Part shown: positions 51,491-64,000 of the stretch, in pieces
Numbering within the stretch: position 1 is the first letter of the stretch
How the letters are laid out: each line of letters begins with the position of its first letter
Assembly (NCBI RefSeq): GCF_958295425.1
Contig: NC_081138.1
Coordinates: forward strand, 23,727,886-23,791,885
Direction: 5' to 3'
Length of the DNA stretch: 64,000 nucleotides
DNA from: Solea solea
Taxonomy: Eukaryota > Chordata > Actinopteri > Pleuronectiformes > Soleidae
Made by a program: the position numbers and the translations under genes
Notes under the pieces: generated by a model
The model's database searches: none
What the model was told of the DNA's origin: nothing
Seen by the model: the letters and a program-made list of their open reading frames with translations, nothing else

Positions 51491-54439
51491 AAAAGAAATA
51501 CTGAAGAGCAGCACTGAGGTGAAACGCAGCCTGCCTGTCATGTGTGTGTGTGTGTATGTGTGTGTGAGAGAGCACTGATGATTTTGACAGACCAGACCAA
51601 TTAATTTCCTTCCACTTGACTCCTAAAGTTCTATAGTCAGGATCAGAGCTCCTCCCCAGCCCTGCGTGGCAGCATGTAGAGCTCCACAGCTGAGCTGACA
51701 GCCTCCAGCTGCTCACACTCAGCACACATCTCAGCCTGAGAGAGCAGGAGAAATAGAATAAAAATGTGAGCGTATATTCGCATACATTAAACAACACAAC
51801 AGGCTCCTGGTGAGTCAATCCAGAAACCCTGCAGAAAGTAACACAGATGTGTTTTCTGATTATGGTTTGGTTAAAGTTGGGGTTAGATCAGGATTAGTGT
51901 CGAGCTTTAAAGCGCTCTAAGTCCTTCTCGGATAGTCTTGCCACTCAGCAGCCATCTTGGTAACACTTCTGGACAGCTGTTTGGAAGATATCTGTGTTCC
52001 ATATGCTTTGGAAGTCAGGACTGGTAATGACTTCACACCCGAGTTAAGCATTATCTTCATTATGTTACAAGACAGATAACAAGGTGGACACCACCATTAT
52101 CACACATGGTGGTGCTGGTGGTTCTGATTAGGCCTGATCAGTCCTATCTAAATGAGTGGGGAGAGAGAGCCAGAACTTCAATTTCAACTATCACTGGGAC
52201 ATGAAGGTGATAGAATAAGAATCACCAGTCCAATCGTATAATAAAAAATAAAGTTAAAACGATTGCTACAGTATATGGTTTAAACTGTATTCGTCACACA
52301 AATAATGAAAGACAAACATCTGGCCTCTCTATCTATCTATTGATTGTTGTTGGCTCCTTCTACTACAGCACTCAAAATATTTACCATCATACCAATTATC
52401 TGATATAACCATATGGACATTACACAACATGGATAACACGATATAGACAATAATCAATACAGATGGCACAATGTCACTTTGAGGACCAACTGCATTATTT
52501 GTCACTTTAACATCACTGTCATTTTAGGTTTTTTACTGACTGTTGTTTATTATGTTGTTAAGACTTAGTATGTATAGATACGTACATATTTACAGTCTGT
52601 ACATACTAGTATGTATAGTTTCTTGATATATATATATTATATCCTTTTTTTTCTTTCTTTTTCCCTTTGTATTTCTTTATATTCTTGTAAGTTTACGGTC
52701 TCAGAGCGACTCAGGGTTCCATTTCACTGTGGGTTACACGAGTGTAACGATGCCTGAGTCTTGAACTTGAGCTTGAACTTGCTCTGAACTATCACCACCA
52801 CTCTGCAGCCTGCGTTGTTCTGCTTCGTCTGCTTTTATGTTGCCGCAAGCTCCCCCCCCCCCCCCCCCAATATGAATTCGGAATGCAGAAAAAGACAAAG
52901 GTGCTGTTAAATATGAATATGTTTTGGATTCTGTAGCGCTGCACGCGCCTCGCAGGTCCTGAACCCCTGAACCTTCTGTGTAGCACAAGGCGTCATGAAA
53001 AATGAAACTTTATTATAAAAGTAGATCACTTTTCTTACCCTGCACAGAAATATATTGTACAACTCTCAATTAAAACATAACTTTTTGTACAAGTACATGT
53101 CACAGAAGGTAGTAACATGAAAACCCTCTCCTTTTACTTACAAATGTGTAATTTTTTAACAGCTATTTTAGTGTCACAGTGTGTCTAACTTCCCTGTGAC
53201 GTTTTCCTTTCTGTTTCTTTTTCTCTGTCACTTTGCCTCAGTGTTGCTTCTTAGCTCTGTGCTCCCCCGTCTCACAGTGGTACGCTCCATAATAAGAAGC
53301 TTCCTCTGAAAGTCTATTTTTGTGTGCTGTTATTTTTACCCCCAATTTTCTATCCACTTTCCCCCACTTCCTCTGGTGTATTTGCTCTCGTACAGTTTAA
53401 TAAGTCCTAACTGTACGATCCGTCTTTGCCAACAGTGGCTAAAAAAAGGAACGCAGCTCCCTGAAGTGCACTGACTCTGCAGGAGTTCAAACAGAGCACA
53501 ACATTTACATTTATTATCTGTTTTTTTTTTTTTTTGTTATTTATGTTTGTGAACTTTTAGAAAAAATACGTACTCGGTAGTTTATACTCTGCAGAAACGA
53601 AGACATTGAAATGCACAGTATAAATATAATGTTTCATGTTGATACGACAGTCACCTGAGGGATTTCTCAGTTTAAATAAACGTTTTGAATTTAAATAAAA
53701 AAGAATATTGCCATGCACACACAGTTTTAGTCATTTAAGTCAACGCATTTTAGTCTTTAGAACATTAACTTATTTCTGATTATCATTTCAGTTGAATTGG
53801 GTCATAATTACCTGGAAAAAAATACTCTTTGATAGTAGTGTCTGGTTTGCTGATTTAAGAGACACATTTACAAGTGAAAAACTTGTTCTGATTTTTAGTA
53901 TTTTTATTTTTCAAAAGCTGGGGCTCTTGTAGAAATTTCCAGCGTTTTTGCTCCATGTAGTTTTGTGGTGCAGCAACGGCACATACTGGAAATAAAGCGG
54001 CTGCACATGAACTCACACGGGATATTTTGAAGGCGTAACAGCTGGATTTCTGTCTCAATAAAGAGAGATTTAATCTTAGCTCTCATTTCATGCACAACAT
54101 TTTAGTCTCGTCAACAATAATGCAGTCTTAGTCAGTGTTTAAGGACATCGGTGCAGTCTCGTCAGCGTCTCGTCTTAGTAAAAAAGACTTAACATACAGT
54201 ATATATTCAAGAGAATATAGAGGTTTCAGATACTACATTAGCTTTACTTTCTCAACCCAAAGAAAAAGTGCTTATATTGAGTCAGTATCTGCATGTGGTC
54301 ACTACCTTTTTTTTTTCTTTCCTATCACTCTCCCGACTGTGATTGTGTAGTGATTTTCCTCCGCCTCAGTTCGGCTGATACTCTGATGACAGACACCGTA
54401 GGTGCAGCTGTGTGATGCAAGCACCAGTTGTCAGCTTTG

Positions 54440-54442
<3 letters not shown>

Positions 54443-54474
<32 letters not shown>
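54443..54474. repeat. (GT)16 microsatellite
   Basis: Uninterrupted run after TTTGAGC. Confidence 0.95.
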
Positions 54475-54475
<1 letters not shown>

Positions 54476-55427
54476 ATTACAGTTTACGCAGGAATAACTC
54501 CAACAGTGTGATTTTACACAGTCTCAAAAAGACAAACACACATTTCAGAATCTGTGACAAAGAAAAACACACACTGGAAACAGGCAAGCCAGGACTGTGA
54601 CCCCGTATTTACGTGTGCGCTGACGAGCCAAACACAAACTGACCGTGCAGTCAAACAGTCCAACTGTCCGGTCGAAGCCAAAAAAACAAAGACTTCACTA
54701 CATGCTAAAGTAATACTACTCAGTGCTATGCACTCAGTTTAAGCCGCAGTAGGCGGGATTGTTCGAAAAATAGTAGAGCTTTTGTCTTGTCTGCAGTGGT
54801 GACAGATATGAGCTGCATTCACTTCCATGTCACACAACTCTGCAACAGACTCAAATGTGGCTCTGGCTCTTGTCATCACTTATGTAATGACACCAAGCTG
54901 AATGCAGTCGTACCACTTATACTTTATTCTGACAGACTTTATGCTGCATCATTTTGATCGCGAATTGTTTCGAGCTGCAATTGAGCACCGTTTAGTTTGG
55001 TAGATGAACTGTGACTGATAGGGTCGGGTCAAAATGTCAGTTTTTGATATATCGTCGTCCTTCCTCTTACATACTGTAATCGACGCGCCAGGCTGAGATT
55101 GGCACAGCACCCCCCGCTGTGGATGATGGATACCAGCAAGAAGAAATAGGGCTTTGCGCCCATATCCTTGTCATTACTGTAGACCTCAGGACTTCCACGC
55201 AATGACCAGACAAGATTCACCACCGTGTCACATGTTTGTGATGTCAGCTTCTCAGTATCGTAATTCCTAAACAATTGAATAACTGCCAGATATCGAAAAT
55301 GTGAAAGTTATTTTGATAAAAAGCACTCACTCATTCAACATTTGTTGGCGGCCTAATTATCACCATGGTCATAAGAGGGTTAAATGAGTCAATTACCTTC
55401 TACCCATTTACCATTTAAAATCCTCTA

Positions 55428-55650
55428 TATAAATGGTAAATGGTCTTGACGACCACTCAACGCTGCTTTACACTACAGTTTTGCCATTCACCCATTCACC
55501 CACACATTCATACAGTTTTAATAACACATCTTTCATTACTATGCACACGCTGGTGGCACTGCTGTCTAACTTCGGGTTAAAAGCCCAGGGCAACACCGGG
55601 AGTCAAGGACGACTCACTCCACCAAATGCCACCAACTTTTGTGTAAAAGT
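55428..55650 (+). repeat. AAATGGTAAATGG dispersed repeat
   Basis: Begins ATAAATGGTAAATGGTCTTG, then GACCACTCAACGCTGC and CATTCACCCATTCACCC, and ends near CACCGGGAGTCAAGGACG. A well-known class of fish repeat; reverse copy at 19640-19790. A frame of 103 codons overlapping it has no support. Confidence 0.65.
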
Positions 55651-56217
55651 GGCTAAAGATTTTTTTTTTACACATGCAGTTATTTTTCCAGCTGCATGTT
55701 TAATGCACATTCACAAGGTTGGGTTTATGATCGTTTTTGTTTGAGTTCATAAAAGTCTGACATCAACTTCTCAGTATGCGAGAAACGGCCGGTGCTGGTC
55801 GCTCTGCTTATGGACTGCACATTGATCCTAATCCACAGTCGATGTTTCACATTTCATTATCAGATTTGATTTGAGGGTTTCCATTTAAACTCGGCTGATA
55901 GTGGAGCACAAAGTATCTGTGGTGCGTGATTAGAATTCATTTCACTAAATCTGTATTGGCCTGCACTGATGAACACCATATCCAGGGATTAAGCCTGTTT
56001 TTTTGTTCCCTCTGCTGAGTGAACGCTGCAGAACAAGGTCTCTGTTAAATGTGTAAACAAGTTTTGAAGTAGGTCGGCTTTGTTGTATTTGATAAGAATT
56101 GTGTCTTTGCTCATATTACTTTGTTTTGGAAAAAGATATTTATTTTGTTGTTTTCAATCTGTGGGTTTGGCCCTGAGATCAGAGCATTGTCTTTCTGTCT
56201 GATCACATTGCTGTGCT

Positions 56218-56450
56218 TTAAAGTGATAATTCACGCTTTTTGGAGCGTGGTTGTATAACGACCGCGCTACGCCGGAGACTTGGAGGGTCGCTCACAGGGA
56301 AAACATGGCTGCCAGCAGGGACACATTGGAAAACAGATTATATAAACCCTACAACTGCTCAAGTTTGCGATAAAATGTTCACAGCAGTATCTTGCTGACC
56401 GCCTTTTTCCTACTGGAAACTTCCCACTCCAGCACCAAAGTCCATTGAGA
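56218..56450. mobile_element. Family L MITE, left-end copy
   Basis: Begins TTTAAAGTGATAATTCACG and continues with GGGAAAACATGGCTGCCAGC and GTCCATTGAGAAAAATC. A (TA)n run begins at 56480 just beyond. Confidence 0.5.
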
Positions 56451-56476
56451 AAAATCTGCATGAATTCACAAAATAT

Positions 56477-56512
<36 letters not shown>

Positions 56513-57254
56513 TATAAAATGTATTATAAATATCGGTACGGTGGCCCTGAGCAAGATACCCAACCAACCCACTGCTCCTGGGCCTGGTTTGTGTGTTTAT
56601 ATGCAGGGGAGAAATTCACTATACACATAAAACAAATTCCACTTCGAATACACATATGGTGACATTGATTTTATGAGGTGAGCCTTATGTTAAGTGGCTA
56701 ACATCTGTTTTTGCCATGTATATTACGGTTCCATATCTCAGACTGATTCTCATATCCATGAATATCCCCCCAGTAGCTGCACAGAGCCTTTATGCTGCAC
56801 CTCCCATCTCCCAAGTTTTCCCTGTGGGGAGCTGTTGGCAACCTTCTTGCCTCCGTTGACCTTCACTGTACTGTGGGTCCCTGCATGCTCTCTAAAGTGC
56901 TTTGTGGAGCTTTGGTTGCTGCGCTGGTGTGATCACTAAGTTCCTCCACGACTGCCTACCAGACGAGACGACTTTTTCAGCAGGCACACTGGGAAGGAGC
57001 GATGAACATGATTGGCGAGAACATGTGAGCGCAAGCACCATTTGTAACGAGAGCTGTGCCGTATTGTATTGTTCAGGATAACATCAGTATTCATGTACGT
57101 GATAAGGAATGCCATGATGTATTGATGCCATGTGTTATGCAGGGTCCACATACATACAAGCCAAACCAAACCAAACCAAACCAGTTCACTGGGCATGGTA
57201 GTTGCTTATTGTACTGTTGGTAAATAATTGGTGGAGGTTTAACAACAGGGAAGT

Positions 57255-57420
57255 TTTCCATCCATCCATCTTCTACTGCTTTATCCTCCACGTGAGTCAC
57301 GGGGGGGTGCTGGTGCCAATCACAGTTGACATAGGGCGTAAGGCGGGGTGCACCCTGGACAGGTTGCCAGTCCATCGCAGGGCCACATAGAGACAAACAA
57401 CCATTCACACTCATTACCTT
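57255..57420 (-). mobile_element. Family F SINE-like element, minus strand, truncated
   Basis: CCATCCATCCATCTTCTACT, CCTGGACAGGTTGCCAGTCC and AGAGACAAACAACCATTCAC match the reverse of family F. The head is absent. A 185-codon minus-strand frame runs through this and the next repeat and is not a gene. Confidence 0.7.
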
Positions 57421-57860
57421 TACATTTACATTTAAGCATTTAGCTTTTATCCAAAGCGACTTACAAGAGAGGAATAAGCTACATAGAAGAAGTTCTGGAA
57501 AGAACTCCACTCGAACAGTGGACGGATGGAGGGGTGAGACTGCTAGATAGTGCGGGGGAGGGGGTAGAGTAAGTGCTAGGACAGAAGATGCTCTTGGAAA
57601 ACCTGGGTTTTCAAGTGCTTCTTGAAGATAGACAGGGACGGTTATCACTTGGTAGTGCTAACCAGTGTGGAACGACACATGAAAAGAGTCTGAATTGTCT
57701 TGTGCTGGGTTATGGCACCGCCAGGCGACAATCCTTACCCAGACCTACAGTATGTAACTAACCAACGTAAATGCAGAAAGCTCGTGAAGCTGGGTCTTCT
57801 TGAACCTGGTTAGCACTCTTGCAAAAGGCAACAACTAACCACTATACCCACCATGGGGCC
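57418..57860 (+). repeat. Dispersed repeat TTTAGC...TTTATCCAAAGCGACTTACA
   Basis: Starts TTTACATTTACATTTAAGC, then TTTTATCCAAAGCGACTTAC, a motif repeated many times in fish genomes. The block continues with CCTGGGTTTTCAAGTGCTTC and GGTTAGCACTCTTGC (57809-57823), the latter reminiscent of a SINE head. Confidence 0.6.
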
Positions 57861-58075
57861 CACAGGGAAGTTTTATTAGATTTATTTTGCAGGCGACCAA
57901 ACATGAATACACAAATTTAATAAAGCACAAGTCATATATTTTTACATTTAGGTTAAAGAGGCTGCAAAGACTTTCTTGTCCTTAGGGACAAAAAAACATT
58001 AGTAGCAAGACACCAGTAAGGATGTAGGAAGTGACATTTCATTGAATTTAATCTGGGATAGAAAAGATCCCTTGA

Positions 58076-58077
<2 letters not shown>

Positions 58078-58116
<39 letters not shown>

Positions 58117-58121
58117 TATAT
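58078..58121. repeat. (TA)n microsatellite
   Basis: Alternating TA with one CA interruption. Confidence 0.95.
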
Positions 58122-59605
58122 GGCATTTAACTGTGAGGTGTAGAATCAAGCAAACTTAGAATTATTTTTGTTATTTAGCAAATTTCCATAATAATTTTCC
58201 ATCCTAATGTAAATCAAGTGACATTAGAGAGAACTAAACATCTGCTCCTCCTCTAGACTCCGTGTACAGCCTTAGGGAAATCTGGCCTGAGATGAGAGAC
58301 AATCACTGGGCAGTTCAGAGAGAGAGAGAGATGGTGCTCATATTGACTGTTCTGCCAAGTGGATATGTGTATGTGACTGTGCTTCGGTGAAAAGGTTAGA
58401 GAATGAATTCAATAAAAGAATGTCATTATCATTGGAGCGCTTCAGAGAAGCTGATTACCTCTGGTCATCTTTCATGTCATCATGACGTGGCTGTGTCTGT
58501 CCATACCCAGGTTCAGGTTAGACAGTACACATCCCATTATGTAAATATTTTGAGATTAAACTTGTCAATTGACACTTTTTTCTCGAGACACTGCCGACTG
58601 CGGCTTTAATGCTGGACATTTCAGCAGATTTAATGGAGCTTCTCACTCCTGCTGAAGCAATAAACATGGTCCATGTCGCCGACAAACACAAAACAGCCTC
58701 CGTATTTAGATTTGTTGGCAAGTTTTGAAGCACACCAAAACTTTTTACCTTCATACTCTGCTTTTCATTATGAAGTGGTGAGTGAAAACACGGAGATGTA
58801 GCACAGGCCGCAGAGCTTTTGATATGAAAATTGCAGTGCACTGACTGATGAGTTCTGCTTAACAACTCAGGGAAGTCATCATCATTCACCAAGCGTGATG
58901 CCTTTGCTTTTGTGGAGTTCTTAAATTCTTTTTTTTAAGGGGCAAATACAATTGCTGTGCTTGTAAAAACAGTCTGATCAAAGGAGGCATCTCAGCAGTT
59001 TGTTATTCCTCCTGTCTGTGCAAGTGAAGCGATTCATGGGAAGTAGCTTTTTGTGTGTGTGTTCCATATCAAACGTTTAAGGCTATTGCACGGCACAGGC
59101 AATGTACAGTATTTTTCCCACTGCCTGTCTGTTTATGTCTGCCATCACTATGCATTTAACCACAAACATCCATGCACTGTAAACACACCATCTAGTGCTT
59201 TAAAGGGACGCTTCAAGTATGGTTCTCTGTTCTTCGGCTCTAAATTTCACCATAATATGCTTTGTCTTGTTGTGAGAGAGTTTTTTTGTGATTATGGAAT
59301 TAAATTTGTTTCCACTGCTGCCTCCATCAGGACGTTCAAATGTATTATTTTGTGACTTTTGTGTTTGAAATGCTTTTTTTCCAGACTCAAAGCCTCACAT
59401 TAGTTCAATTTAAAATAATGTTTGTGCTTCCGCTAAAAAGAGACCTGAAAATGAAGGCAACACCACCCCCTTGTTTAGAGGTTCCGACAAATGTTAGTAT
59501 ATTTATAGTTAGGAAAGCTTCATTTAAAGGAAGAAATACATTTGGTCTCAAGTATTTGGTCACTTAAGATCAAGACTTTACTGGACAACGACTTATGTCG
59601 TCCTT

Positions 59606-59690
59606 TAGATAGATAGATAGATAGATAGATAGATACTTTATTCATCTCACAGAGAAATTCACAGTTTCAGCAGCTCCAGAATATGTTACA
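59606..59690 (+). repeat. (GATA)n array plus CTTTATTCATCTCAC tail
   Basis: Seven GATA-type units (59606-59634) lead into CTTTATTCATCTCACAGAG and AAATTCACAGTTTCAGCAG, resembling the 3' tail of fish LINEs. A second array, with no tail, is at 60156-60190. Confidence 0.75.
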
Positions 59691-60155
59691 CGATAGAAAC
59701 ATAAGAGGCATGCAAGTCTATGTACAGTCTAAATATAAACTGAAACATATGTATAAATAGGAAAAAAGAAAAAATATATAAAAAATATAAAAGCGTTAAA
59801 AAGAATGCGATGTACGTGTGTGCTTGCGTATGTGTGTCATGTATCATTTATTTTCCTCTAAATGGGGACACATTTTACAAAATATACATCGTGTTTTATT
59901 GGAGAAGACCTGAAACTAGTGATTGAGACCATAAACTGCACAGGAAAATATTATAACTGTCTAAAACATGACCCTAGGTCCATATTCATCAGCTCACTAC
60001 CTTACTCATGTTTCAGAGAATTGGGGTTGATTCCTTCTCTTATAACATTAATTTCACCTCATTCACATGTCAGAGAACTGAGGATAATTCTTTAACCTAA
60101 AGTTTGTTGACATCTCGCTTTACTTGCAGAGCTGTTGCACTTCTGCCTTCCCTAT

Positions 60156-60190
<35 letters not shown>
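60156..60190. repeat. (GATA)n microsatellite
   Basis: Eight to nine GATA units following CCCTATTA. Confidence 0.95.
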
Positions 60191-60191
<1 letters not shown>

Positions 60192-60404
60192 AATTATAGA
60201 TACAGTAGATATTAAATGTGTCACTCTGTCATCACAGACATGAAAACAAAACACTAATACTGAAACACAACACAAAATCATGTTATAATGAAGTTATTGC
60301 TGTATGTTTTTTTTAGTAATAAATAATTTTTTTATATATATATATGTTGTATAAATCATATATGTACTGTAACAGACTGTTTATATGGAAAAGCAACACA
60401 CACT

Positions 60405-60498
60405 TCAGCTTTAAGCTGGTTCTCATCGCACTCAGCACAGACCATGTGTCAGTGCCTCATAAAAACCACACTTCAAAAAGCCCGAAATAGCCCTTTAA
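60405..60498. mobile_element. Family L MITE, right-end fragment
   Basis: TTTAAGCTGGTTCTCATCGC, CATGTGTCAGTGCCTCAT and the end CGAAATAGCCCTTTAA, which is the inverse of the family's TTAAAGGG left end. Confidence 0.5.
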
Positions 60499-60959
60499 GT
60501 CCGAAATATTGGAGTGAGCTACCATGGCTACACATGCATCCTATTATCTCCTCTGGTCAGTGTGCTGCACAGTAGCTGAGGGCCATGCCAGAAGCAAGCG
60601 CTCTGCTAATGCAACAGATCTGCCACTGGACATCCGTCACATAATCTATCACTCTGATGAGTGCTATGTAAATTCTGCATCTGTTAGTCTCATCTGGTTG
60701 ATCTGAGCCAGCTGGATTCTTCTCTTACTCCTTTCATCTGCTCCGCGCTGCTTCCTCTGGCTCGTTGCCACTGCTGAATATGGCTTGGCATGTTTGCCTG
60801 ATCACTGTTAGCAACAAAATAGTTGACAGAGTCACATAGAGTCTTCTCCCCCCCCACCCTTCAGTTCCCATAATAGCTAATAACTGGGGCATTCTTGCGG
60901 TGGTTCACTTTGGTGGTGGCTGAATGCCAGGTGTTGTTTTATAATAGATTCATGACCAG

Positions 60960-61150
60960 TTGTACTCACTTCACTCTTGACTTTGCAGCAAGAAGACCTG
61001 GGTTCACGACCTTTCTGCATGGAGTTTGCATGTTCTCCCCCGTGTGTGCGTGGGTTTTCTCCTGTTTTCATCCCACAGTCCAAAAACATGCAGATTTGGG
61101 GTCAGATGTGGAGGATAAAGCTGTAGAGGAAGAGTGAGTGAGTGAGTTAG
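60960..61150 (+). mobile_element. Family F SINE-like element with internal deletion
   Basis: Has the head GCAGCAAGAAGACCTGGG, GAGTTTGCATGTTCTCCCC and CCAAAAACATGCAGATTTGG, then jumps to GGAGGATAAAGCTGTAGAGG and GAGTGAGTGAGTGAG. The middle third of the family is missing. Confidence 0.7.
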
Positions 61151-61559
61151 TGCACCCAGAGCGTTGGTCTTTGTTTGATTTTCACTCATCACCTAGTTTG
61201 GAGCACAGGAAAAAGGAAAGGTTTATTAAGCAGTGGTTGTTGAGTTGTGTTGGCCTGGACAGTGTCCTTCTGAAGGTTGGAGCTGACTGAACTGCAAACC
61301 AAACACTAGCAGCCATCAATATTTATCGGTTTCTGTACTGTAGACGTGGCCAAATATGGCAGGGCGATGAAGTGGCAGCAGTACTGTACTTTTGAATCAC
61401 ATGTTTTTACAATTATACACAATCATATGATTTGTGTTTGTGCATGTGGTTTGATTGAGAGGTTGAGATCACAAACGGGGCTTTTGTGACAGCTAAAAAA
61501 AAGCTTAACCTATAGTAAAGTCTACGGTATCTTAATATTTCTGCTGTGTTATCTTGCTT

Positions 61560-61800
61560 TTTCCGACTCAAGTGCTCATTCTCCTACACTAATGTCTATA
61601 ATGAAAATCCAATGTGATCCATTTTGGTGGAGGCAATTGTGGATCAACAACTTTGGTGGCTTAAATCTGTTTTCCTTGTGTCCATGGCTGCTGACGCATT
61701 GTTCTCAGTCAGAATGAGCATCTGTGTCTGAAGCTGGTTTTCAGCACAAACATGTGGGCAAACATGTGTCACTACTTCATGAACATCAAATGTATTAGCT
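61560..61800. mobile_element. Family L MITE copy, reverse orientation
   Basis: AAATCTGTTTTCCTTGTGTC followed by CATGGCTGCTGAC is the reverse of the motif at 51355-51395 and 56300-56340. It then has GAAGCTGGTTTTCAGCACAA as in other copies. Confidence 0.5.
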
Positions 61801-61819
61801 GTTGCTTTGGCCCATTTCC

Positions 61820-62050
61820 ACAGGACTCTTTTGCCCGCGGCCTCCTAAATCCCTTGACCCACCTCTTCTCTCTTCCACCCATACAGTGCATCTATATGCA
61901 GCACTTTTTCTCTCCCACATCATTCCCACCCTTTCACACATTGCTGCCATTTGGGGTTAAACGTCTTGCCCAGGGACACATCAGCATGTAGAACGTGGGA
62001 GTCTTGTTGTTGGAAGAAAACCTGCCTTACCTACTGAGCTGAAGCCACAC
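61820..62050. repeat. Dispersed repeat fragment, same signature as 900-1095
   Basis: CTTGCCCAGGGACACATCAG and TACCTACTGAGCTGAAGCC match the end of this SINE-like group, with a poly-pyrimidine stretch before it. Confidence 0.55.
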
Positions 62051-62471
62051 ACGAAGCACAGCTGCTTGAAAAACACTCCCGTCACAAGGACGCACATTTA
62101 ACGACACATGAACGAGCAGACTTTTGTCTAGTCCTCTGGTATCTAGCTTTCCAAACCTGTGCTTAAACTTTATAGCCTGGTACTTGGACATCGTCATGAT
62201 GCAGTGTCTAAAGATCCTCTTTTTTTTTAGTATGAAACAACATACTTTACATTCCATGTCTGCGATTAGAGTGCCCACTGACCTGTGTTGGCCCTTGATA
62301 GGTGGTAGGATGTATTAGGCAACAGTGGGCTCCAGGATATTTCACTTTTAATTAGGGGCTGCATGGATGAGTAGATGAGAGGGTGGTGGTGTGGACAAAA
62401 GGAACTATACTTTTGTGCCTTTTTCAGCATAAATCAGAGTCTGGCTAATGGCAGTCACAGCTTTTCAGGTC

Positions 62472-62660
62472 TCCGTCCATCCATTTTCTACTGCTTTATC
62501 CTCCATATGATGGGGGGGCTGGAGCCAGTCCTAGCTGATATGGCGTGAAAGGCGGAGTACATGCTGGACATGTCCATTAGGGCCAACATACAAGAAGAAC
62601 CATTTACTCTCAGATAAACACCTACGGTCAATTTAGATTGTCCAAGGACATGTTTTTTTG
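62472..62660 (-). mobile_element. Family F SINE-like element, minus strand
   Basis: TCCATCCATTTTCTACTGC, TTTATCCTCCATATGATGGG and TACGGTCAATTTAGATTGTC match the reverse of family F. The head is missing. Confidence 0.65.
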
Positions 62661-62799
62661 TATTTGTGTGACTTAAATGCATAATCAAAACACTAACATA
62701 AGACCTATAGTTCAATGATGACAGGAAGCAGCACGGGATCATTGGACTTGCATTTATTTTTTTTACGGAGAGAGCTTCAACAGCAGAGAGTGCAGCAAA

Positions 62800-63145
62800 G
62801 TGCATTAAGTAGTCATGATCGCCGTCAAATACTGAATCATAAGATATATAAGATCCTGCCATCAACAACCTTGCCCCTCCGTACTTCGCCAAGCTCCTCC
62901 ACATCAACACATCCACCCAATCTCATCCTCCCACTCACTCGTTTGACCACCATGTGGTCGAGAGCCTTCAGCCGCACAGCCTCACGATATCCCTCAAGAC
63001 ATCAAAAAACCGCCATCTTCAAAACCCACCTCCCCAGACTGTCATATACTCTCCACTAGGTTTCGGTTCTTCTTTATCTACATTCCTTTTTGTTGTGCTC
63101 TATACTGTTTTGTTAACATTACCATTACACATTAAAAACTGAAGA
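62800..63145 (+). mobile_element. Non-LTR retrotransposon ORF2 C-terminal remnant with 3' tail
   Basis: In the + frame that contains 62715, the translation includes LTRLTTMWSRAFSRTAS and later IFKTHLPRLSYT. From memory this matches the C-terminus of fish LINE ORF2 proteins, which carry an RLTTMG.RAFS..APRLWN block and a final FK..LK.HLF motif. The sequence lacks the expected middle residues after the first motif, so it is decayed. The polymerase and endonuclease domains are absent. Adenine-rich 3' end near 63130. Confidence 0.65.
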
Positions 63146-63819
63146 ACACACACTAGACCAAGTAATACACAATATTCCTTCCTCACGTTTCATAAGGGAT
63201 TTGTCCTGGGAGTCATAGCAGAGACAGTGATGTGGATGACGTCATTCAAAGGTGTATTTTTATTTTTTTTGATATTTTAATGCAGGAATGTTACATATTG
63301 CATCTTTAAAGTTCAGATCTTGTAAAGGGTGGATGTATGAGATACTGACAATGTGTACTTCATACAACCACATTTAAAAAATAAAAAGACAAATATTTGT
63401 CCTGAGCCCCTCCCACCAGATAACCATGACAAAAATGCACATGCATTATACAGATTTCATTGCATTTTTTTAGGTTGCTTTGCAGTGTATGCAGTCATTA
63501 ACCAGTGCTGGAATAACGTAGTCAAAGGCATAAAATGGATGGAGGTATAGATTAGTCCACATGGTCACAAGTCACAAGTATACTGACAAACTTGTTTATG
63601 TGTTGCATTAATACAATTGTACACCGTCCCATGGGGTCTCCACCACTCTCTCCATCACTCAGTCTCCTCCACTCACCTTTTATTCTCCTCATCTCTTCTC
63701 TCCTTTAGCTTCTTTCCTTCCTGTCCCTCTCTGTGTGCAGTACTTTGATGTTTATTCTATAGCTGGAACACAGCAGAAAGACTCACCCTACATACAGTGA
63801 ATATCACGACAGGACTTTC

Positions 63820-64000
63820 TTTGCAGTGTGTGTGTGTGTATTTGTTTTCGTTGCCTCTTTAGGACCTTTTCTGGCAACACTAACCTTGTCAGAACCTGTA
63901 GATCTCATGCGGATCATTTGAATTGTGGTTAGGGTGAAGTTAGGGTAAGGTATTAACTGGTTATGGGTAAGTTACGGGACAATTCTGCACAAACCTGTGT
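63820..64000 (+). repeat. Family E repeat, cut by window end
   Basis: GTGTGTGTGTATTTGTTTTC leader, GCCTCTTTAGGACC, TTGTCAGAACCTGTAGATC and GGTTAGGGTGAAGTTAGGG, ending ACAAACCTGTGT. This resembles the 3' end of copies at 31185-31445 and 38683-38835. Confidence 0.7.

Noticed and set aside
57091..57648. 185-codon minus-strand frame
   Set aside because: It runs through a family F element and a TTTATCCAAAGCGACTTACA-type repeat, so the length is accidental.

Overview
The window looks like teleost fish DNA and lies almost entirely inside the introns of one gene. The fish call rests on many non-autonomous transposons of types I know from spiny-rayed fishes, long TG/CA and TA microsatellites, and compact SINE-like repeats with GATG tails. 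I see no bacterial, viral or organellar gene organisation. Almost every open reading frame is a chance frame, a frame through simple repeats, or a frame through transposon sequence.

The only protein-coding piece I can defend is one 120-bp exon at 19972-20091 on the + strand. It encodes 40 residues ending in QFLTYRYDDQ and contains FLPEFALSPQGSF. From memory this matches the segment between the signal peptide and the first thrombospondin type 1 repeat of ADAMTSL3 (ADAMTS-like 3), a secreted extracellular-matrix protein of the ADAMTS-like group. The exon is phase 0 at both ends. Upstream there is at least 19.97 kb, and downstream at least 43.9 kb, in which I found neither the signal-peptide exon nor the exon for the first thrombospondin repeat (WDAWG..CSRTCGGG-like). 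Both flanks are therefore read as large introns of the same gene.

Layout. 1-3.3 kb: a fold-back element, a hAT-like MITE with a perfect 8-bp target duplication, and a TTAA-flanked MITE. 5.8-14.4 kb: further MITEs, including one interrupted by a SINE-like insertion at 10.9-11.4 kb, and a 368-bp inverted-terminal element at 13.7-14.1 kb. 15.5 kb: an uninterrupted (GT)79 tract. 19.97-20.09 kb: the exon, with (TG)8 before its acceptor and (CA)15 just after its donor. 20.8-36 kb: intron with scattered MITEs, including a 618-bp hAT-like element at 30.6 kb that landed in an older repeat. 36-39 kb: a LINE fragment, a palindromic TA-rich minisatellite, and an old repeat split by about 0.8 kb of later insertions. 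41-47 kb: a second copy of the 618-bp element carrying a TA expansion, then more simple repeats. 47-64 kb: mostly unremarkable intron, with SINE-like copies, GATA arrays and a second LINE fragment near 63 kb.

I did not find a previously undescribed gene system. The most biologically suggestive point is the exon itself: a symmetric, frame-preserving exon bracketed by complementary UG and CA tracts at its splice sites. The second theme is a readable insertion history, with several nested transposons whose target-site duplications can be seen directly. Repeat family assignments are from memory and inspection, without a database search.
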